A stretch of DNA of 64,000 nt. It comes from Aphanocapsa sp. GSE-SYN-MK-11-07L. Lineage in GTDB: Bacteria > Cyanobacteriota > Cyanobacteriia > Thermosynechococcales > Thermosynechococcaceae. The stretch covers positions 21,719 through 85,718 of the forward strand of contig JAHHGS010000081.1 of the NCBI GenBank assembly GCA_019359715.1. The letters run 5' to 3'. Position 1 is the stretch's first letter; each line of letters starts with the position of its first letter. Below the pieces are notes generated by a model. That model worked only from the letters and a program-made list of their open reading frames with translations, had not been told where the DNA came from and did not search any database. The translations under genes were made by a program, and so were the position numbers. This document shows positions 37,050-46,871 of this stretch, in pieces.

Positions 37050-37391
37050 CTACGGTCTACCTAGGGGGCGAATGCCGCTGACGCTCTCGCGAAATTGCTC
37101 AACCGCTTCGGTGTAACGAATCGGCAGCACGTACTCTAGGTTTTCGTGGGGACGGGCAATAATGTGGGTGGAAAGCACCTGACCACCGTTGACTCGCTTG
37201 ACGTTTTCAATCCCGGCTGCAACTGAAGCCTGTACTTCCGAAACATCGCCGCGCACAATCACTGTGACGCGACCGCTGCCGATCTTTTCGTAGCCGACCA
37301 AAGTGACGCGGGCTGCCTTTACCATCGCATCTGCTGCTTCTACCACGGCTGGGAAACCCAGCGTTTCAATCATGCCGACTGCAATTGCCAT
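37050..37391 (-). CDS. ccmK1: Carboxysome shell hexamer protein CcmK (CcmK1-type)
   Basis: 113 residues, one BMC domain: [41 protein letters not shown] and [11 protein letters not shown]. The extra C-terminal tail (residues beyond EQF, ending RPLGRP) is the main difference from the neighbouring CcmK, matching the CcmK1/CcmK2 pattern of Synechocystis. It forms hexameric facets with a central pore for bicarbonate and RuBP. AAGGGAG lies 11 bases before the ATG. Confidence 0.94.
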   Translation of the reverse strand: MAIAVGMIETLGFPAVVEAADAMVKAARVTLVGYEKIGSGRVTVIVRGDVSEVQASVAAGIENVKRVNGGQVLSTHIIARPHENLEYVLPIRYTEAVEQFRESVSGIRPLGRP

Positions 37392-37480
37392 TTAAACTGA
37401 CTCCCTTGAAATCAAATGAAAGCGAAACTATTGTGAACAAATCAAACAGACAGCGATCGCTAGCCCAGGTCCTCAAAGCC

Positions 37481-37789
37481 TTAAGAACGGAACTGCTCGA
37501 CTGCCTCGGTATAACGGATCGGGAGCACGTACTCCAGGTTTTCGTGGGGACGGGCAATAATGTGGGTTGACAAAAGCTCTCCACCGTTGACCCGCTTGAT
37601 GTTTTCAACGCCAGCCGCAACTGAAGCTTGCACCTCCGAAACATCGCCGCGCACAATCACCGTGACACGACCACTCCCGATCTTTTCGTAGCCCACCAGC
37701 GTGACGCGGGCCGCCTTTACCATTGCATCCGCTGCTTCTACTACCGCCGGAAATCCTTTGGTCTCAATCATTCCAACAGCAATTGGCAT
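37481..37789 (-). CDS. ccmK2: Carboxysome shell hexamer protein CcmK (CcmK2-type)
   Basis: 102 residues from the ATG at 37789 with a strong AAGGAGAG upstream; upstream in-frame codons to 37855 are ignored. [20 protein letters not shown] and [16 protein letters not shown] are nearly identical to ccmK1, so the two arose by tandem duplication. It is the first gene of the operon ccmK2-K1-L-M-N-O, with the promoter in the 720-base region shared with ndhF. Confidence 0.95.
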   Translation of the reverse strand: MPIAVGMIETKGFPAVVEAADAMVKAARVTLVGYEKIGSGRVTVIVRGDVSEVQASVAAGVENIKRVNGGELLSTHIIARPHENLEYVLPIRYTEAVEQFRS

Positions 37790-38512
37790 TGTTGCTCTCC
37801 TTAAGAAACAAATGTGTGAGTCATGAATGAAAAACTGAGAGCAATATTCCGTCATCTAAAATTCGACGGGATCAGCCATTCTGTCTAGATTCATCAGACT
37901 ACTTAACTATCTTTAATAAAGAATAGAGTTCAGCAGTTGATTTGACAATATAATCCTCGATAGTAATTGCTGGCTTTAAATATCAAAAAACCTGATATTA
38001 GATTTCAAGGCAAAAGAATTTCTAGCCCCTGTTGACACTTTTGTAAACAGTTTTAATTCACTGAGCGTCAAGCGAATCAGTTTGGAAATATTTTTGAACC
38101 TATGTGATTGAAATCTTCACCCAGACAAGATTTTAGATCTAAAGTGGCCCAGCTTTGACCGAGATAAATTTCTCCTCAGAGTGACCCAATCTCAAGGTAC
38201 AGGATAGATGATTCCAATGCTACTCAGGCTTTTGATAAGTTTACATCTATAGGCATAAATTAATAATCACCTACAAAAGTTTGGAAACAAAGTTGCTCGT
38301 GAGGCAGGAATTTTGCTTCTGATCAATCAACGTTTACTTTGCAGATCAGAGGCAGTAAACTTCTGTAAACATGGATTAATTATTGGCAGACAGGGCCAGC
38401 AATTTTCTAGCTTGATAAAAATCTATAGATAGTTTTGATGCTATTGACTTTTAGGTGACTTAGATCAAGACAAGTCTGTCATTTTTGAGCCGTTTTTAGG
38501 GATGCTTTTTTG
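37790..38512. promoter_or_regulatory. Divergent control region of ccm operon and ndhF-ndhD-cup operon
   Basis: About 720 AT-rich bases without a credible gene. It must contain the promoters of both CO2-concentrating operons. GTAAAC or its complement GTTTAC occurs five times (38043, 38239, 38332, 38355, 38365), with the last three within 40 bases. A LysR-type regulator (CcmR/NdhR or CmpR) normally controls such loci, but these repeats have not been shown to be its site. Confidence 0.55.
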
Positions 38513-40348
38513 ATGCTACAGTTCCTTCTGGAAACCAGTTGGTGGATTCCCTGCTATGGACTGGTCGGTGCGGTTTTGACTTTACCTTGGTCAATTGGGC
38601 TGATTCAGCGCACAGGCCCGCGACCGGCTGCTTATTTGAATCTATTAATGACCTGTTTAGCCTTGGTGCACGGCGCGATCGTCCTGCGGGGAGTCTGGCA
38701 TCAAGACCCGCAAGTGATCCTTTTGCATTGGTTTCAGGCGGCTGATTTAGATTTCTCGTTGGCTTTGACGATTTCGCCGGTCAGCGTCGGGGCGATGGAG
38801 GCAGTGACCGGATTAAGTCTGCTCGCCCAATTCTATGCCTTGGGCTATATGGAAAAAGACTGGGCCCTGGCCCGCTTTTTCGCCTTGATGGGGATTTTTG
38901 AGGCCGCAATTAGCGGTTTGGCAGTGAGCGATTCTCTCTTCCTCAGCTATGCGCTGCTGGAAATCTTGACCCTTTCTACTTACCTATTAGTTGGGTTTTG
39001 GTATGCTCAGCCCCTGGTGGTTACAGCGGCCCGGGATGCCTTTTTGACCAAGCGGATTGGAGACTTATTGCTGCTGATGGGAGTAATTACGCTCTCGACG
39101 ATGGCAGGTAGCTTGAATTTCCCCGATTTATACGCTTGGGCAGACACGGCTGAACTATCGGCTAGCACAAGCTTACTGCTGGGGCTATCTCTGATTGCCG
39201 GACCGATCGGTAAGTGCGCTCAATTTCCGCTCCACCTGTGGTTAGATGAGGCGATGGAAGGGCCAAATCCAGCTTCAATTTTACGAAATTCGGTGGTAGT
39301 GGCGGCGGGCGCTTACATATTAATCAAGATGCAGCCGATTTTGGCGTTGTCGCCAGGAGCGCTAACGGTGCTGATTGTAATTGGCAGCGTCACAGCAGTC
39401 GGGGCTTCTTTAGTGGCGATCGCCCAAATCGACATCAAGCGAGCGCTGTCCCATTCCACTAGTGCTTACCTGGGGCTGGTATTTATGGCAGTTGGGCTGC
39501 AATGGACGGATGTGGCGCTGCTGCTGCTGCTGACCCATTCGATCGCCAAGGCGCTGATGTTCATGAGCATTGGCTCGGTGATTCTGACCACAAACAATCA
39601 AAACTTGACCGAAATGGGTGGACTGTGGTCGCGGATGCCAGCGACGACCATTGCCTTTGCGGTCGGCAGCCTCGGCTTGGTTGGGCTGTTGCCCTTGGGG
39701 GGCTTTTGGGCCATGTATCAGGCAATCTACAGCTTTTGGTTCGGCCAGCCCATTCTAGTCACGATTGTGCTGCTGGTGAACGGGCTAACGATTATCAATC
39801 TGCTGCGGGTGTTTCGGCTGACTTTTTTGGGACAACTTCAGCCCAAAACGCGTCGATCGCCAGAGGTGGCTTGGCCAATGGCCGTGCCGATGGTCAGCTT
39901 GACGGTGGTTGCCTTGCTGATGCCGCTGATTTTGCATAACTTTTCCCTGCTGCCCGACTGGAGCTACACCAACAAAATCATTGTCGTGCTGCTGCTGGTT
40001 TCGGGTCTGATTGGCAGTGCGATCGGCGTCACGCTGCCGTTGAATCGCGGCTGGTCACGAACCATCTATAAACCATTGCGCTTGGCTCAGGATGTTTTGG
40101 CTTACGATTTTTATGTGGATCGCCTCTATCGGCTGACCGTTGTGGCAGGGATTAATGGCTTGTCTCGCTGTAGTGCTTGGTTTGACCGCTACATTGTGGA
40201 TGGGCTGGTTAATTTGGCGGGACTCAGCTCGATTTTGAGCGGAGAGGTTCTCAAATACAGCATTTCGGGGCAGTCTCAGTCTTACATCTTGGCAATTTTT
40301 TTGGCAGCAGGGGTGCTGGGGCTGCTGCTAACCTGGTCAATTTGGTAG
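38513..40348 (+). CDS. ndhF4: NDH-1 subunit F for CO2 uptake (NdhF3/F4 type)
   Basis: About 611 residues from the ATG at 38513, with roughly 14-16 membrane helices. This is the proton-pumping antiporter-like subunit of the specialised NDH-1MS complex that hydrates CO2 on the thylakoid. Signatures: RDAFLTKRIGDLLLLMG, KCAQFPLHLWLDEAMEGPNPASILRNS, and a Lys/His-rich TM7-8 region (KRALSHSTSAYLGLVF). Its place beside ccm and the short Cup protein downstream favour the constitutive NdhF4 form; F3 cannot be excluded from sequence alone. Confidence 0.88.
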   Translation: MLQFLLETSWWIPCYGLVGAVLTLPWSIGLIQRTGPRPAAYLNLLMTCLALVHGAIVLRGVWHQDPQVILLHWFQAADLDFSLALTISPVSVGAMEAVTGLSLLAQFYALGYMEKDWALARFFALMGIFEAAISGLAVSDSLFLSYALLEILTLSTYLLVGFWYAQPLVVTAARDAFLTKRIGDLLLLMGVITLSTMAGSLNFPDLYAWADTAELSASTSLLLGLSLIAGPIGKCAQFPLHLWLDEAMEGPNPASILRNSVVVAAGAYILIKMQPILALSPGALTVLIVIGSVTAVGASLVAIAQIDIKRALSHSTSAYLGLVFMAVGLQWTDVALLLLLTHSIAKALMFMSIGSVILTTNNQNLTEMGGLWSRMPATTIAFAVGSLGLVGLLPLGGFWAMYQAIYSFWFGQPILVTIVLLVNGLTIINLLRVFRLTFLGQLQPKTRRSPEVAWPMAVPMVSLTVVALLMPLILHNFSLLPDWSYTNKIIVVLLLVSGLIGSAIGVTLPLNRGWSRTIYKPLRLAQDVLAYDFYVDRLYRLTVVAGINGLSRCSAWFDRYIVDGLVNLAGLSSILSGEVLKYSISGQSQSYILAIFLAAGVLGLLLTWSIW

Positions 40349-40358
40349 GAGCAAGTAA

Positions 40359-41873
40359 GTGTTAAGTCTTTTGATCTGGATGCCAGTTTTGGGGGCAGTC
40401 TTGCTGACGGTTTGGCCGAGTAAACTGTCCGCAGTCCGCTTACGACAAATTGCCTTCATCATCATGGCCGTTGTGCTGGGCTGGACAGCCGTTGTGGGGT
40501 ATGCCTTTACCTCTAGCGATGCCAGCCTGCAACTACGGGAAGAACTACCTTGGCTAGAGGGACTGGGCTTAAGCTATCGCCTCAGTGTGGATGGTTTGTC
40601 GTTTCCTTTACTGGTGCTAAATAGCTTACTGACCTGGCTGGCGCTGCACGCGACAGAGGCTAAAATTCAGCGCCCCCGCCTCTACTACGCTTTAATTTTG
40701 CTGTTGAATGCGGCGGTGAGCGGGGCATTTGTGGCTGAGAACCTGCTGCTCTTCTTTTTGTTTTATGAGCTAGAGCTAATTCCGCTCTACCTGCTGATTT
40801 CAATTTGGGGTGGGCCGCGCCGGGGGTATGCTGCCACTAAGTTTTTGATTTACACGGCTGTTTCTGGCGTGCTGCTGCTGGGCGCTTTCTTGGGCATCAC
40901 TTGGCTGGGGGGAATGGCTAGCTTTGACTACCAGCCCCTGCTTACCCAGACAATCCCAGTTGTTCAGCAGTGCTGGCTGCTGGGGGCGCTGCTGATTGGA
41001 TTCGGGATTAAAATTCCGCTGGTGCCTTTTCATACCTGGCTACCGGATGCCCACGTCGAAGCAGGGACGCCCGTTTCAATGCTGCTGGCGGGCGTATTGC
41101 TGAAACTCGGCACCTATGGCTTAATACGCTATGGCATGGTCTTGCTGCCACAGGGCTGGGAGACGTTAGCGCCTTGGCTAGCCACCTGGGCCGTGATCAC
41201 GACCCTGTATGGGGCGCTAATGGCGATCGCTCAAACCGATATGAAGCGGATGGTTGCCTTTAGTTCGATCGCCCACATGGGGTATATCTTATTAGCCTGC
41301 GCGGCCGCCACGCCCTTAAGTTTATTGGGGGCAATCTTCCAAATGGTCAGCCACGGTCTGATTTCAGCCCTGCTGTTTGCCCTTGTCGGAGTGGTCTATC
41401 AGAAAACCGGCACCCGCAACATTGAGGTGCTGCGGGGCTTGCTCAACCCAGAACGAGGGTTGCCAATTATTGGCAGCATGATGGTGCTAGGGGTGATGGC
41501 CAGTGCTGGCATTCCGGGCATGGTCGGGTTTATCTCTGAGTTTTTGGTCTTTCGGGGTAGTTTTCCAATCTTTCCGCTGCAAACCTTGCTGTCGATTATT
41601 GGCACCGGCTTGACGGCAGTTTACTTTTTACTGCTGGTCAACCGGGTGTTTTTTGGTCGCTTATCTCCCCAAGTGACGGATTTGCCGCCTGTGACTTGGG
41701 GCGATCGCTTTCCGGGTCTAATCTTGACGGGTCTGATCGTTCTGTTTGGCTTACAGCCGGCTTGGATGCTGAATTGGAGTCAGGCAACCACAACGGTTTT
41801 AGCTGCTCCGCTGATCCGCCAGCCCCTGATTACCCAAGCCACCCCTGTTATTTCTCCTTCCTCACCGCTATGA
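40359..41873 (+). CDS. ndhD4: NDH-1 subunit D for CO2 uptake (NdhD3/D4 type)
   Basis: 504 residues with about 14 helices. The GTG start at 40359 follows AGGAG at a good distance, 10 bases after ndhF. Family marks: FFLFYELELIPLYLLI, FGIKIPLVPFHTWLPDAHVEAGTPVSMLLAGVLLKLGTYG and KRMVAFSSIAHMGY, the proton-channel Lys and Glu residues. Its stop overlaps the ATG of the next gene (ATGA), so the three proteins are translated together. Confidence 0.9.
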   Translation: MLSLLIWMPVLGAVLLTVWPSKLSAVRLRQIAFIIMAVVLGWTAVVGYAFTSSDASLQLREELPWLEGLGLSYRLSVDGLSFPLLVLNSLLTWLALHATEAKIQRPRLYYALILLLNAAVSGAFVAENLLLFFLFYELELIPLYLLISIWGGPRRGYAATKFLIYTAVSGVLLLGAFLGITWLGGMASFDYQPLLTQTIPVVQQCWLLGALLIGFGIKIPLVPFHTWLPDAHVEAGTPVSMLLAGVLLKLGTYGLIRYGMVLLPQGWETLAPWLATWAVITTLYGALMAIAQTDMKRMVAFSSIAHMGYILLACAAATPLSLLGAIFQMVSHGLISALLFALVGVVYQKTGTRNIEVLRGLLNPERGLPIIGSMMVLGVMASAGIPGMVGFISEFLVFRGSFPIFPLQTLLSIIGTGLTAVYFLLLVNRVFFGRLSPQVTDLPPVTWGDRFPGLILTGLIVLFGLQPAWMLNWSQATTTVLAAPLIRQPLITQATPVISPSSPL

Positions 41874-43000
41874 CCAGCACCTGGAAACCACTCAACTCTC
41901 CCGCCGCCGATGACTACATTCAGCGGCTGACCGCTGGTGGAGTTTTACTGCCGGATACGCCTATAAATTTGCTAGAGGTGGTTGGCATCCTCAAAAGCTA
42001 CGGAGTAGTCCTGGGGGCCTATGCCGAAAATCTCTGTTTTATAGCCGATGATCAGTTTCTAGAGCTATTTCCCTTTTTCAAATACTTCAATGGCAAATTC
42101 TCCTGGCCAAAACTGCTGCGGCACTGGTGGCACGATCGCATTAACTTTGAATACGCCGAATACTGCATGAGAACAATGATGTGGCACGGCGGGGGCGGCT
42201 TAGACGCCTATCTGAATACCCCTGCCTTTGCTCAGTTGGCTGAGCAGGCAATTCAAGCCAAGCTGAAGCACAATCCGCTCATGCAGGGGCTGCATCGGTT
42301 ATTTCCTGATTTTCTGCCAGAGCAAATTCGTCAGTCGGCTTACTACAGCACTTTGGGGCAGTTTTGGCACGTGATGAATGAGATTTTTATCAGCCTCAGC
42401 GATCGCTACGATGGGGGCGAGGTAACTTCTATTCCTCAGGTGGTCAAGCATATTCTAAGTGGTTTAGTGGCAGCGGCCAGTCAGCCGATTACCTACACCG
42501 TCAGAATTGGCGGAAAAGACTATGAAATTTTGCCTGCTGCTGCTGGGTTGACCTTTCTGGCAGATGCAGCCGTTCCATACGTAGAAGCCGTTTTCTTTCG
42601 GGGCACCCCTTTTTTGGGGGTTGTATCGTACAACGCTCAAGCCCAGCAAATTTCGCCTGACCAGGCCAACTTTGCCTACGGTGCTCTCTATGCCGATCCG
42701 CTGCCTGTCGGCAGTGCTGGCATTCCCCCCACATTGCTAATGCAGGACATGCGCCACTTTCTGCCAGAGTATTTGCACGATTTCTATCGCCAGGGCAAGC
42801 GGGGTGAAGATGATCTGCGGGTGCGAATTTGCCAGAGCTTTCAAAAATCAATGTTCTGCGTTACGAACGCAGCCGTGGTAGGGTTGGCTCCTTACCCCCT
42901 CAATACCACCGAGCCGCAACAGCAAGCAGCGAATCAAAAATATTTACAAGCTTGGGTTGGGCGCATGCTCACGTCTCAGCTCCCAACCGTGCAGGAGTAG
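41870..43000 (+). CDS. cupB: CO2 hydration protein (CupB/ChpX-type)
   Basis: 376 residues from the ATG at 41870, which overlaps the ndhD stop (ATGA). It is the Cup/Chp subunit that, with NdhF and NdhD, gives a thylakoid complex converting CO2 to bicarbonate by a Zn-dependent, redox-driven reaction. His, Cys and acidic residues appear in WHVMNEIFISLSDRY and PPTLLMQDMRHFLPEYLHDFY. The length suits CupB/ChpX better than the longer CupA/ChpY, and its neighbourhood with ccm supports the NDH-1(4) form; this subtype call is inference. Confidence 0.85.
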   Translation: MTSTWKPLNSPAADDYIQRLTAGGVLLPDTPINLLEVVGILKSYGVVLGAYAENLCFIADDQFLELFPFFKYFNGKFSWPKLLRHWWHDRINFEYAEYCMRTMMWHGGGGLDAYLNTPAFAQLAEQAIQAKLKHNPLMQGLHRLFPDFLPEQIRQSAYYSTLGQFWHVMNEIFISLSDRYDGGEVTSIPQVVKHILSGLVAAASQPITYTVRIGGKDYEILPAAAGLTFLADAAVPYVEAVFFRGTPFLGVVSYNAQAQQISPDQANFAYGALYADPLPVGSAGIPPTLLMQDMRHFLPEYLHDFYRQGKRGEDDLRVRICQSFQKSMFCVTNAAVVGLAPYPLNTTEPQQQAANQKYLQAWVGRMLTSQLPTVQE

Positions 43001-43114
43001 CGAGTCGAGGGCAGTAGCCAGACTTGACGGCAAATCTGCTGCGCCTGCTGTCCCCGATTGTTACATTCCCTCCACAGCGGCCTGAAAATGGAAGAGTGGA
43101 TTGCTGATGACTGA

Positions 43115-44362
43115 ATGGACGCGCTGCAATTGATTGATTGGTCTACCCTCTGGAAGTTTGGATTGCCCCCGATCGCGGGGGGAATTATTGGCTATTTCAC
43201 CAATGACTTAGCAATTTCAATGCTGTTTCGTCCCTATCGACCGATCAAAATTGGCGATCGGACGCTGCCGTTTACGCCGGGCTTAATTCCCCGCAATCAA
43301 GAGCGCCTGGCTCAAAAGGTCGCAGATGCGATTATGGGGTCGCTGCTGACCCCGGCTGAAATGCAAAATCTGACCCGCCGCCTGCTGGAAACAGAGCGGG
43401 TGGAAGCGGCGATTGGCTGGTTACTGCAAATGTCGCTTGATCAGGTTAAGTCAGCCACAGAAAAGAAAACAGTTCATGTCCTCTCTAAGATTTTGCAGGA
43501 TTTGCTGGGGCAGTCGCTGCCGCGCTTGATTAAGGTTTGGGCCCGCCGGGAAGATTTTTTAGAGACTCAACTCAACCAAGTGTTTGACCAGGTTTTACTG
43601 GAGCTAAAGTTGAATCAAGACCAGTCAGTCAAAGTTGCTGACTGGCTCTTGGAAGTCGTGTTTCCGCCCGATCGCCTCCGCCAAATTTTGATTGACTTTC
43701 TCACCGATCGCAACATTGAAACGATTGATGAAGGCTTTCGGGAAAAAACCAGCGGCACCTATTGGGTCGTAGCTAACCTATTCGGGGCCCGCAACGCTCT
43801 GGTTCGGCTGCGAGATTTTTGCCTAGAAGAGCGAGAGGTCTGCAACCAGCGGTTAGTTGAGCTAACCGAGTCGCTGCGGCTGCGGCAACGGTTGGCAGAG
43901 GCGATCCAAAACCTGACCTTGCAAAATCTGCCGATGTCTACAGTGCGACAATTGCGAAAGGTTTTTCGGGAAAATGTCCGCGAGTACATCCAGAATCAGG
44001 GCATTGAACTAGTACAGGGTCTGAGTAGCTCCGTCGATTGGGATTATCTGTCAACGATGATTTTGAACCGGCTGCGAACTTCAACCGCCTTGACCGACTC
44101 TTTGCCGATTGTTAGCCAAGAGTTGGCAGCTATTTTAGAGCGTTACCTAGAGCGCGACTTAGAGTTGATTGTCGAAAAAGCCATCCCGATTCTAGACCTT
44201 GATCAAGTGATTGTTGCCCGCGTTCAAGCCACTTCACCGGAAGATTTAGAAGCCGCCGTGCAGGGAATCGTTAAGACCGAGCTGCAAGCGATCGTCAATC
44301 TGGGCGGTGTATTAGGCGTTGTGATTGGGATTATCCAGTCATTATTGCTGCTGCTGCAATAA
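43115..44362 (+). CDS. DUF445 family membrane protein
   Basis: 415 residues. The N-terminal [23 protein letters not shown] is the DUF445 signature, followed by [22 protein letters not shown], and a final hydrophobic helix ([18 protein letters not shown]). The middle is long helical/coiled. The family is widespread but its function is unknown. ATG at 43115, 114 bases after cupB. Confidence 0.88.
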   Translation: MDALQLIDWSTLWKFGLPPIAGGIIGYFTNDLAISMLFRPYRPIKIGDRTLPFTPGLIPRNQERLAQKVADAIMGSLLTPAEMQNLTRRLLETERVEAAIGWLLQMSLDQVKSATEKKTVHVLSKILQDLLGQSLPRLIKVWARREDFLETQLNQVFDQVLLELKLNQDQSVKVADWLLEVVFPPDRLRQILIDFLTDRNIETIDEGFREKTSGTYWVVANLFGARNALVRLRDFCLEEREVCNQRLVELTESLRLRQRLAEAIQNLTLQNLPMSTVRQLRKVFRENVREYIQNQGIELVQGLSSSVDWDYLSTMILNRLRTSTALTDSLPIVSQELAAILERYLERDLELIVEKAIPILDLDQVIVARVQATSPEDLEAAVQGIVKTELQAIVNLGGVLGVVIGIIQSLLLLLQ

Positions 44363-44379
44363 CTGCGATCGCTCAGCGC

Positions 44380-44667
44380 TGATTTAGGACGACTGTAGTG
44401 TGCCGAGACACGCTTAGCGATCTCTAACCATTGTTGATTCCCCGTCACCAATCCCCAATACGCGAACCCCCGAAAAACCATCTTATGGTCTACGCCTTTC
44501 ACCTTGCCTAACGTGCCTGTTTCCTTCCCGGCAATTCGCGTGTTACCAACAATGGAAATCTCTCCGGTTGGCAAAATTCTGGTCTTTTCCCACTCCAATC
44601 CTTTGTCAATCATTGCAACAACCTTTGGCGTCAAGGGATTATTAGGGAAACAGAGTGACACCAGCAA
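44380..44667 (-). pseudogene. Relic of a larger gene
   Basis: The minus strand keeps about 80 codons with protein-like character (NPLTPKVVAMIDKGLEWEK; FRGFAYWGLVTGNQQWLEI), preceded by in-frame stops and with no proper start. The frame then runs on past the likely end into the antisense of the DUF445 gene without a stop. It reads as the C-terminal remnant of a conserved protein that I cannot name. Between 44668 and 44728 nothing else is seen. Confidence 0.5.
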
Positions 44668-44728
44668 GAAAGCTTAATGGGTTCAAATCCGCAACACTCT
44701 AAGATGACTTAAAGAGCATGATGATTTG

Positions 44729-45547
44729 ATGATCAGACAAGATACTCATTTTTTAATCCAACTTTTGCCGGGAATGCTGCGACTTGCTCCAGTGCATCAG
44801 CAAGCTGGGCAGCAGCCAGACAACCTCTGTGGGCCTTACTGGGCAGCGATGCTGTTGCGATCGCGGGGGTTTGCAGTCAGTGTAGAGCAGGTGGCTGAGC
44901 GGGCTGGTTCCGTGGTGCTGGTTGGCGACCCCGAACTATGGCTCCCTAGTGGGGCGACCTCTCGACAGGAAGATTGCGCGTCTCTACCCACAACCCATTC
45001 GCTAGCGGATGCTGGCACATCTGTGCAGGGATTGATGGCGGCGATCGAGCAATTTTCCGCCAGCGCCTACTGTTGTATCCCGTTAATGGCAGACTGGACC
45101 GCTGATCGGGTTTGGCAAATCATCCGCCTTTGTCAGGCTCATCCAGATTGGGAAGCTGTGCCATTGTGCAACCTTAAAACTGGGCAGTTGTGGGGGTCGC
45201 GCTTGGGGGTGAGTGAAGCCATTAGCTATCTGAATGGACAATTGATTCAACCGACTGCGGCGGATTGGGATGTCGGGCATTTTTTGGTGCTGGCGGGCAT
45301 GGTTAGAGGTCAAATCAATTCGCTAATTTGGGTTTGCGATACTTACCCGCTGTTTGGTTGGCAGGGCTACCATCTGCAATCAGCAGTAGCGATCGCAGAT
45401 GCCCTGAATCGGAGTGACGGCTACGAAGGTGGAATCTTACTGTTTACCGCCGCTTATTTCCAAGCAGCCGTCGAACAATCGGTAGCAGCGATCGGATTTC
45501 AGATTGCTGGCTGGAATAATGGGAGTCGTGACTTCTCCCGACGCTGA
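44729..45547 (+). CDS. C39-peptidase-like hypothetical protein
   Basis: 272 residues from the ATG at 44729. It shows a papain-like pattern: QQPDNLCGPYWAAMLL (Cys34 with upstream Gln, like the oxyanion Gln and 'CGP' of C39 peptidases), DVGHFLVLAGMV (His184) and WVCDTYP (Asp204). No signal peptide is seen. The likely role is a cysteine peptidase or an inactive relative; substrate unknown. The last few codons (about GSRDF to the end) coincide with the terminal hairpin of the IS element, so the natural C-terminus may have been altered by that insertion. Confidence 0.55.
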   Translation: MIRQDTHFLIQLLPGMLRLAPVHQQAGQQPDNLCGPYWAAMLLRSRGFAVSVEQVAERAGSVVLVGDPELWLPSGATSRQEDCASLPTTHSLADAGTSVQGLMAAIEQFSASAYCCIPLMADWTADRVWQIIRLCQAHPDWEAVPLCNLKTGQLWGSRLGVSEAISYLNGQLIQPTAADWDVGHFLVLAGMVRGQINSLIWVCDTYPLFGWQGYHLQSAVAIADALNRSDGYEGGILLFTAAYFQAAVEQSVAAIGFQIAGWNNGSRDFSRR

Positions 45548-45549
45548 CT

Positions 45550-46697
45550 CTACGAGTACAGCGCAGGCTTCTCAAGATCGCTCTTGAGATTTTCGAGCTT
45601 CATCGCCAGTTGTCTAGACACAGTTTCCAATGCCCCCGATACCTCGGCTCCACTCGCAATTTCAACACCCGATAGACCACAGGCACATATCACTTGACCT
45701 GCTGCAACATCTCTTGGCTTGATCGACCCACACTCATGACACTCATGAACCCTCACACTCAAATCCTTCGCAACCCTAGCTCCGCAGTCAGGGCAGGTTT
45801 GAGACGTGCCGTTGGGGTCAACCTTGCCATAGTAAACACCGCGCTTGAAACACACCCACGGCAGAACTTGGTTCACAAACTGACCCAGCCCTGCATCAAG
45901 GGTGTGCTTACCCAACATCCCCTTTGCCATGATTCGGAAATCCAAATCCTCGACAAAAATCATTTGGGCACGGTCACAAAGATGATGAGCAAGCTTGAAC
46001 TGCCAATCCAAGCGACAAGCAGCAATTTGTTCATGAACTTTTCCTATTTTCTGGATCAGCTTGGCGCGAGTGTTAGACCGCTTCCGTTTCCGCGTCAAAC
46101 AGCGTTGCAGCAATTCCAGCTTGCGGTGCAGTTTGTCAAAGAAACGCGGTCTGGCAACTTGTTCGCCATCACTAGTAGACAGAAAATAACTCAGCCCGAC
46201 ATCAATCCCAATGGCATTGCCGTGAGGCGGGACATCAGGGATAGAAACATCAACCCAACCTTGGGGATTTTAATTTGAGTGCTGCGAATGGGGTTAGCTT
46301 GCAGTTGTGGGAAATTCAAAGTTTTGAACTGCCCAAACTTTTTGAATCTGGGAAATCCAAACCCTCTCTCTTTCATCAACGCAAATGCACTATCTACCCG
46401 CGCAATCACGTCTTGCAAGACCTGAGAGTGAACCGCCTTCATCAGCGGGAAATCATTCTTGGCTGCGGTCAACGCTTTTTTCTGAGCGTAGTAGTTCGGG
46501 TAGGATAGGTCTGCTGGAATGATGTATTCCGATTGCAAAGAGCACCTGTCACTCTGGCATTTGCGGCTATTGATCCAATCTTTTCGCTCCCGCACCGCAT
46601 GGTTATAAACCTTGCGACAAGTTTCAAGCCAGTTCAGTATTTGCTGCTCTTGCTCAAAGTCTGGATAGATGCGGTAGCGAAAAGTTATGTGGAACAT
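45550..46697 (-). pseudogene. tnpB: TnpB (RNA-guided nuclease family) pseudogene, frameshifted and internally deleted
   Basis: The N-terminal part (46697 to about 46265) reads MFHITFRYRIYPDFEQEQQ, the helical region and QIKIPKVG. The remainder is in another frame: DVSIPDVPPHGNAIGIDVG (RuvC-I Asp), FVEDLDFRIMAKG (RuvC-II Glu), SQTCPDCG with CHECG (zinc ribbon) and PRDVAAGQVI (RuvC-III Asp). In intact relatives about 30 residues lie between the KVGWV and DV stretches; here they are joined, so a short deletion shifted the frame. Catalytic residues remain encoded, but no full-length product is expected. Confidence 0.85.
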
Positions 46698-46781
46698 TCC
46701 ACCATTATATCAAATATTAGGGAGCTGTTCTATGCATCCTAAGAGTTTGTTCGTTTCGGCACTGTTGCCCTCCCTGTCCTA

Positions 46782-46794
46782 TGTCCTTCGGACA
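46782..46794. repeat. Short TTC-loop palindrome
   Basis: TGTCCTTCGGACA followed by GGCTACGCCAACG is a short palindromic unit of the kind dispersed in many cyanobacterial genomes. It lies in the leader region of the IS element. Confidence 0.5.
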
Positions 46795-46871
46795 GGCTAC
46801 GCCAACGGAAGCGGTCGGGTAACGTCCCTCAACTCACGCGCCTCTCATCCGTTCGGCTGATCTCACGGCCG

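Noticed and set aside
44224..44667. A 147-codon minus-strand open frame as a real gene
   Set aside because: Only its first part has protein-like character; the rest is antisense to the DUF445 gene.
44676..44694. GGGTTCAAATCC resembling a tRNA T-loop
   Set aside because: The T-stem does not pair and no acceptor, D or anticodon arms could be drawn.
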